Source: Cantharellus purpuraceus
Taxonomy: Eukaryota > Basidiomycota > Agaricomycetes > Cantharellales > Hydnaceae
Length of the DNA: 64,000 bases
Direction of reading: 5' to 3'
Assembly (NCBI GenBank): GCA_025174535.1
Contig: JALBUN010000011.1
Coordinates: forward strand, 372,001-436,000
In this document: positions 57,485-64,000 of the stretch, one piece after another
Position numbering within the stretch: the stretch's first letter is position 1
Layout of the letters: the number at the start of each line of letters is the position of its first letter
Translations under genes and position numbers: made by a program
The notes under the pieces: generated by a model
Databases searched by the model: none
What the model was told of the DNA's origin: nothing
Seen by the model: the letters and a program-made list of their open reading frames with translations, nothing else

Positions 57485-59473
57485 TCACCGTCCTGGCGGC
57501 ATTCCAAAACCAGATGTCGCCAGAGGTGCCGGGGAGGCGGAAGAAGCGCCAAGGCGATACGAGGTGTTTCCTTCATGGAAAGCTCCACTGCGGCCTTCGA
57601 TGATCTGCAGATCCTTCATGTCATTATTAATGATGCTGGTCAAATGCGCGAGACCCTGTTGCTGCTCGGCTAAGATCTGGCAGTTCAAGGTAAGGTCAGA
57701 GAGCCCAGTCATATCAAGGGGAGCAATTTAACGAACTGTTGCGAGCCGCTCCAGTCCCTCCTGGTCTACAACCTTCCACTGTAAGCTATCTCTCCCCAAA
57801 CTCGCTTCTCGCTCCTTCGCCGCTTTGACCGCACCCAACAATGCCCATAGTTCATTTATCCGACCTCTACCACTTCCACTGCCCAGACCCCGCTGCACCT
57901 CATCCTTCAGCCTTTCCAGCTTGGCACGGAGTTCTTCCTCCTCAGGACTTATTGGCGCTGACCGTAAAGATGGGATGAGTAAATGAAGGTGTTCAATGAG
58001 CCGAAGTAGTCTGTGTTTCATCAGGGTATGTGTCTGGAGAGCTCGTGTTGAGCGGAGGCTATTGGACAGAAGATGGGTTTGCGAAAGGGTGTTTAGACGG
58101 TTTTGCAACTCCTGCTCAAGGTTGGGATGTCAACATATATCTTAACAAGGGAAGGGACCTCACTTTCAGTTTTTCTTGGTGAAACGCAGCTTGTTTGTCC
58201 TGCGCCTCCACGCGTTTCTGTAGGTCATCAAAGCCAACCGCCAATACTGGGACCAGGCTAAGGTAGATAAAACATCAGTAGCGCTAAACAAAGGTATAAG
58301 CAATGTCACAGACCATGAGGGATCGGGATTCTCCCTGACAGCTTGCTGCCACAGAGCATCGTTTGTTGCATTAGGTGGACGCCCATATAAAGACACTTGT
58401 CGAGGGTCAACAAGATTGTAGAAGTAGTGCTAAAGCAACGGAAAGATATAAAAATGAAGGCGAACGTATCTTTGTACAAGGTCACCACAAACCTGAAACC
58501 GACACTGTGGACTTTGCGGATTCCATGCCGCAACAATAGCTTCGATACGCTGCTGCAACGCAGCAGATTGGGCCTGTGCACTGTTGTCAGTCGACGGCTG
58601 TGCTTGGCCACTGGGAAGAAGGGAGGAGGTCGAAAGAGCCGACTGCTTGGGGCCGAAAAGCGACCCCGTAGGTACAGGTAGTGAAAGTGTTGGAACCGAG
58701 CCCAAGGGATTTGACGTCTGTATTGTAGACAAGTATAGTCCGGGTGTGCCACTGGTACCAGTTGAAGGCTGACTCAGACTGAAAGCCCCGAGACTGGGCT
58801 GATTGGGCTGATTCTGCTGATTTTGGTTCTGACTCCCAAATGAACCGAATACAGACTGCTGTTGAGGCTGGGAGAATGAGGAGGGATTGGTACTCGTAGG
58901 CGGTTGCCCAAATATATTCGGCGTTCCCAAGGTATTGCTGCCTGTACCTCCAAAGAGGCCTCCACCTGCCGTTCCCGTGTTCGCTCCCGTCGCTCCAGTG
59001 TTCGTGCCCATGTTAGTGACCGTGTTTCCGAAGAGTCCTCCACCTGTCGTTCCCGTATTTGCGCCTGTGTTAGCTGGAATGTTCCCAAAAAGACCCCCAC
59101 CCGTCGCTCCTGTGTTTGCCCCCGTATTGCTTCCCATGTTACCAAAGAGACCACCACCCGTTGCTCCCGTGTTTGTACTAGTAGTGTTGCCAAATGGACT
59201 CGTTCCTGTCCCAGTACTCGAGCTCCCAAAGCCGCCGCCACCACCACCAAACAGTCCTCCAGACTGTGTGGAATGAGGCTGTGCGCCTCCAAATAAACCA
59301 CCTTGCTGTTGTGGTTGCTGCTGTGTCCCGGTACTCCCAAATCCCTTTGCTGGCGCGATCGGATTTGTGTTCGTGTTCCCTGCGCTCCCAAAGATATTTG
59401 ACTGAGAAGGTTGAGTAGACCCAAAGAGACCAGTGACGGGTTTATTATTATTCGACCCACCGAATAACGACAT
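57485..59473 (-). CDS. NUP57: FG-nucleoporin of the NUP54/NUP57 type
   Basis: Nup57 (Nup54 in animals) is a central-channel nucleoporin acting with Nsp1 and Nup49. Exon 1 (59473-58493) gives MSLFGGSNNNKPVTGLFGST and many GLFG/FG repeats in Gly/Thr/Asn-rich sequence, to about residue 190. Then RIEAIVAAWNPQSPQCRFQ splices to HYFYNLVDPRQVSLYGRPP, a hallmark of the family. Later exons give DALWQQAVRENPDPS, a coiled segment (FDDLQKRVEAQDKQAAFHQE), the helical ELQNRLNTLSQTHLLSNSLR region, and finally ILAEQQQGLAHLTSIINNDM. Four introns fit. The total of about 585 aa is slightly above yeast Nup57. The repeats in 58950-59180 are near-identical GGGLFGN-Thr/Gly units that may vary in number. Confidence 0.88.
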
Positions 59474-60794
59474 GGCTTTAGGGTGTGATAGGGAGCAGTA
59501 GTGACTAGTTTAGGTCTTACAGCAGACTTGGTCTTCCAACGCGCGATTGTGCGTATGTAACCTCCTTATGTAATGGGAGGTTTAGACGGTCGGCCCGGGG
59601 CGCTGGCATGAACAAAAGGAGATGAATGTAGTCAGTAACGATATTAAGCCAGAAGATGTGTTGACGAAGAGGAGTTCCTACATGCGTTGCAGTAAGAGAC
59701 ACCAGGATAATTCTCTTGACAGCTTCAATTTTGTTCCAGGAAAACATAACGGTTTGAGCGAGTGAAGGGTAGCACTGCTAGTCAACTACCACAGTATGTT
59801 CCTGGAATTCAACGGAAAGGATGCGAACTCCAGTAGGCGCAAAAAGGAAGATTCCTATATCCTGCCGAGTTGCGGACCCATCCGCGTCCAAGTTGAGGGT
59901 GAGCTGTCTCATGTTTAACTTTCGTCACTTCCACTCAACAAGTCCTGAACAAGGCCAAAATTACCACTCCTAGCAGTCCCCTGAACCTCTCAAACGTGCC
60001 CTTCAGAAGCTGCTTCATGAAGATGTTGGCTTGCATGTCTTTGTGTAAGGTCGCCTAGTCTTTGTGCACTGACACACAAGAACTAAGAAATGGCAGCGCT
60101 TCCCGACATGAGATGAGTGGGATAACGCAACCTGATTCCAAGTTAGCCCTCTCTCCCTCCTTCGCTCACTACTTATACTGTCCAAATTACCTACTTAGGG
60201 GTTCTATAGTACTAGAAATAAGACAATAGAACAAAGAGAAACTTATCTATGATTGCTAGAGATTTATCATGCAAACGAGTCGGCTTTGGTTGAACGAAGT
60301 CATAAGGTGGCTCCGAGACAGCGTGACTGCTACATTTAGTAGACAGTACTGTAAGCCGAATTCGACACCACTTTGGTATCGGATGAAATGGTGGCAGATG
60401 TCAATGTGTTGAGCAACTGTTTCATGTCAATGTGATGCACCCCTGATTGTCAGCATGGTGGGGGCGATGGGTGGGCATGTTACACATTAAGTCTGTCAGA
60501 GCATCAGAGTCAGATCTAGTAGGGGTTGACAGATCAGACTTGGCTGCGCTGCTCCAGGTTCAGCTGACTGGCTCATGTGGAAGCGGACTCTCCAACTAAC
60601 AGCAATACCAAGCCTGAATGTGTAAATTTCCCGCTCATCCGGAGTCATGCAAATACTAAGGATAAATGGACATACTACTAGATAGTGACGAAGACAATCG
60701 TGACCAGATCGTGAGCGAAGATCAGCGAATCACAACAAGAGAGAACCAACATCAGAGTAGAATCCACGTCAATCAGGGAACAAGAAACAGCATA
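59474..60794. other. intergenic, no gene recognised
   Basis: About 1.3 kb without a convincing ORF; the minus ORF at 59517-59747 has no motif. It contains the nucleoporin 5' flank and the 3' flank of the next gene. No RNA gene is recognised. Confidence 0.5.
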
Positions 60795-63661
60795 TCACTG
60801 CTTCTCTGCATCAAAGAACGCGAGCAGATCTCCAAATGCCACCCTCCCCCTGGGGCCTCCAGGGCTCGCCACAGCGGGGCTTCGGGTCGTCGCTACACCC
60901 CTCTCTTTCTCCCTCTCCTTTTTCCTGATAACAAGTGGATCCACAAAAGTACCCATGCTCTGTCCCGCATCAATACCCAGTCCGACACGATCAATACTTC
61001 GTGACCGCGACTTCCATGATCCCTTTCCATCGCTATCGCCCTCCTTTCCACTAGGAGACGGCGACATTGATCCATAGCCGGCGCTACGATCGTGAAGCGA
61101 AAGCGACTGTACTGAGGATGCAGATGATCCAGGAACACCGTACGTGGACTGGGTACGTAAACGGGGATTGGACGATATCGGCCGTGGAGAACTACGCTTC
61201 AACCCAGTGGCATTCTTATTCCCATTACTGGGCGATGAGTTCTGCGAGGGTGGCGGAGAGAGCGACAGCCTCGACAGTATAATCGGCGTTTTGCCAATGG
61301 TCTCTTGTCGATGCACACCAGCACCTTCGTTGCTGTTATCTTCATCTCTGGAGACTTCTTGCTGATGGGATTGTTTATCTTCCTCTTCGTTATCGCTCTC
61401 TCCGGTGAGACGGCTGAAAAAAGCTGTCTGCAATTCCACACGCTGAGGCTCTGAGAAGAGCGCTTCGCCGAAGTCGACTTTCTTCTCATCGATATTAAGC
61501 GCAGATAATTCACTAGCCGGCTTGGCAACAGCAGACGAAGCAGATGAAGAAGCTGACGGAGAGGACGAAAGCGGCTGGCCAAGAGCAACAGTATATCGCT
61601 TTCTCGGGGTAGGGCTGGCATTAGACATAGAGGTAGTGTTATATTGGAGTAATGAGGATGAACTGGAAGCAGATTCACCCTCGTCGGACGATCGAGGAAG
61701 CCCGATCGCTGACGAAAAGTCAGTCTGGGGTATCGGAAGGCCAGAGTATGACATCGGGCGTGTTCGAGATATATTGGAGGATGCATTGTTAGCCGTGTAA
61801 TTACCAATACTCTGTGAGGTGGAGGGCCGTGGGGAACTAGGCGGTGAGGGTGAGGTATAATCACCCGTAGGGTATGGCAACTTAGTGCGAGTGGCTGTGC
61901 TCGATGAAATGATGCTTGCAGTCTCAGATTGAGCAATAGAATGTGCGGAAGGAGATTGTTGCCGATCCTGATCCTTAGGGGCAGATGGAAGAGCTCGTGG
62001 ACTTGGCATCACAGGCGTACTGGGACTAGTGGTACCAGGAGAAACAATTCTCCTGATCCCAAATCCCGACGCCTCGGAGGGTGACGCAGAATGAGAGACG
62101 GCATGGGAAAGAGTACCCCCCATCCGCGCCATTTCTCGTCCAAGTTCCCCAACGCGGTCGCGGAGCTCGCCCAGTTCTTCCTTCATGTCGCCGACTTCAC
62201 GTTTGACTTCTGCGTCCACCTCCACTGTCTGACGCTCAATAGTAACCTCCCGCACGACGTGCTGCGTGGGCTGTGATTCCTTCTCACTAGTTCTGCTGGA
62301 CACTTCGGCGGGCACTTCCGGTAGGGAGCCCAGTGACAGCTTAGATGATGCTGCGCCCCTTTCACGTTCACGTTCTTTATCCACCAGCCACTTTTCAACA
62401 TCACTCATTCGATCCTCAAGTGCCCGGACGTGTCCCACAGCCCATCTCTCCAGTTTCTCAAACCGTCGAGCAACAGTTAGGAGAGTAGCTGACATGGCAT
62501 CAGCCTCTCATCATTGGTACACACTGGGACGCCAACGCACCTGGCACATCCAGACCACCTTGGCTGGTGAACTGGGCATACAATGGCGGTGGATCCCGGG
62601 AAGACATAGCGGGGGTGCCAGGAGATAGCCCTGGCTGCGAGGGGCGCACAGGCCCTGTGACATTGTTAGGATGGGGCTGGACTAAAGAATTATCTGCGCT
62701 CCTTGAAGGCGAGGGCAAGGGGGAACTCCCGAGTTGCTTCGCTGGCCGACTGGAGTGTGGTGAAGGAGAACCAGGAGAACCAGGTATGATATTAGCTCCC
62801 CCGCCGACCATGCCGCTTGGTGGGCGGGCACCTGGCGGCAATGATAGGGCTTGATATGCCGGATCCTGATACTTGCTCTTCCCATTGGAAGGCCACTCCT
62901 TTTCTTTAGACTTTCGCTTCTCCTTTTCTCGTGCCTTCGTATCCATAACAATTTGCTGGGCTGGTGTTAGTTCCTTATCCTTTGTTGGCGTCAGTTTATT
63001 CTTTGCCGCTGACCACCATCCACCGCCTCCTCCTCCCTTGTCAGAGGGTGTTGGGCTCGGAGGACCTCCTGGGGATGGAGCTGTTTGTGACCGGGTGGGT
63101 CGTGTCCTGGAGGCTTCAAGCATCTCAAGCACCCTCTCCTCGACCTTCTTACGTTCCACCGCCTCTTGCGTTATAATCCGTTCAGCTTCACGCCTGCTCT
63201 GTTCTCGCTGCAGCTCAGCTTCCGCCTCTATTTCTGCCTCGGTAGGAAGGTGCCCAGGCTGTGATCCAGGGCTGACAGAAGATACCAGCGAGCCAACACG
63301 CTGCGCAAATGAAGACGCGAATTTGGTAATGGAAGGTGAAGGTGAATGAGTCATTTGATCTGTGTCGCGCGTACCCCAAGGATCATTATCATCGGCTAAA
63401 TCTGGAGAACCATCTTCACTGAGCGTTCCTGTCACTGGATCCAGTGTGACTCCTTTGCGCAATGGGGAACGAGATGGAGATGGAATGGGCTGAACTACAC
63501 TGTGAGAAGAGGGTGGCTCGGGCTTACATGCACAATTCAGCAGAAACGCTATGATGGAATTAGAACAGCCTTACCAGGCCCAACGGAGCTGGAGGTGGAG
63601 CAGGAGAGGTCATGCGACGTTGCTGTTTGATATTTGGTGGTGTTATATTGGGATTAGACAT
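60795..63661 (-). CDS. large low-complexity protein with coiled coils, function unknown
   Basis: I do not recognise the family. The model starts at 63661 (MSNPNITPPNIKQQRRMTSP). It splices at about 63575/63525 to PEPPSSHSVVQPIPSPSRSP and RKGVTLDPVTGTLSEDGSPD, then runs on to 62540. Here a 50-nt intron joins LDVP to ATLLTVARRFEKLERWAVGH. Predicted features: a Glu/Arg-rich coiled coil (AEIEAEAELQREQSRREAER, about residue 115), another (FEKLERWAVGHVRALEDRMS, then DMKEELGELRDRVGELGREM), and long Ser/Pro-rich disorder with many SP sites. A short conserved-looking end follows: RVAFGDLLAFFDAEKQ. Total about 920 aa. The SP-rich, coiled-coil architecture would suit a phosphorylated scaffold, but that is inference. 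Confidence 0.7.
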
Positions 63662-64000
63662 GGTAGGCCGATGGCTTGGAGAATACATGATGTGGCAGAC
63701 TGGTCGTTACCGTTTTGCAAAGCTATCGTGACCGTTCGTAAGTGCAATTGTGCAAGCAATGCCAATGGTCGCTGTGCCGTGAGATGAAAGAGAAACAATA
63801 TATAGAGTGTGTTGTACAACCCGTGGCCAGACTCAGGGGTTGTTGGCCTCGGTTGAGGAAATCCAGTGCTTCCCGAGTCAAAGAACGAGCTTGAACTTCG
63901 CTCTGTCACATATCGTCACGCGTTTGTGACTACTTTGGCGGGATCAGGCTATCATCAGCCAATAGCAGTCACAATCGCGGACAAGTGTTTCAGCCCACTT
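63662..64000. other. 5' flank of unknown coiled-coil gene
   Basis: This is presumptive promoter sequence; the minus ORF 63643-63909 reads through it without recognisable motifs. No other feature is seen. Confidence 0.45.

Noticed and set aside
58774..59460. 228-aa minus and 129/130-aa plus ORFs in the nucleoporin
   Set aside because: Alternative frames of the GLFG-repeat exon with repetitive, low-complexity translations.
61199..61936. 245-aa minus ORF inside 60795-63661
   Set aside because: Off-frame shadow of the longer Ser/Pro-rich ORF, which has better composition and joins to the upstream exon.

Overview
This window reads as a nuclear contig of a filamentous basidiomycete (Agaricomycetes). 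The genes are intron-rich with short introns of about 45-60 nt. Housekeeping genes are recognisable and typically fungal: ATG7, ERG26-type sterol dehydrogenase, an ING-type PHD protein, NOP4/RBM28 and NUP54/57. Decayed DUF6535 and Plavaka-like sequences, together with nested Ty1/copia and Ty3/gypsy elements, recall Rhizoctonia/Thanatephorus and relatives. The genus is an inference from family content; the basidiomycete assignment is stronger.

Layout. 1-965: 5' part of ATG7 on the minus strand, cut by the window edge. About 1.65-5.25 kb: a decayed DUF6535 membrane-protein gene. 5.9-8.35 kb: an amidase gene inside a segmental duplication whose second copy lies at 35.1-37.56 kb. Between the two amidase copies is a retrotransposon block of about 26 kb: three minus-strand copia elements stacked head to tail (8.4-15.6 kb), then a decayed plus-strand gypsy element (15.6-33.8 kb), then a minus-strand gypsy fragment (33.8-34.6 kb). 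The decayed plus-strand gypsy carries a solo LTR with a target-site duplication. It also carries a large inverted insertion holding an apparently intact minus-strand gypsy element with a 2,486-codon gag-pol ORF and an extra 338-codon ORF downstream of pol.

From 38 kb on the window is mostly ordinary genes: ERG26-type dehydrogenase (minus), a Plavaka-like remnant, a large gene with helical repeats of ARM/HEAT type (plus) followed by its own decayed partial tandem copy, and a ubiquitin-conjugating (E2) protein with a variant HPN motif and two SUMO-interaction-like motifs in its tail. The E2 gene converges on an ING-PHD gene, which is divergently paired with NOP4. Next come a tandem duplication that copied the 3' end of NOP4, a 208-bp MITE, NUP54/57 (minus), and a large low-complexity coiled-coil protein of unknown function (minus).

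Themes. Local duplication is frequent: amidase, the helical-repeat gene, the NOP4 3' flank and the LTR copies. Old retroelements are peppered with TGA stops where conserved Arg residues belong, which points to CpG decay, while one gypsy copy remains open. The most unusual structure is the inverted gypsy copy. Its single LTR is split at an internal site, and the two pieces are flanked by the same 5-bp direct repeat and by full LTRs in the opposite orientation.
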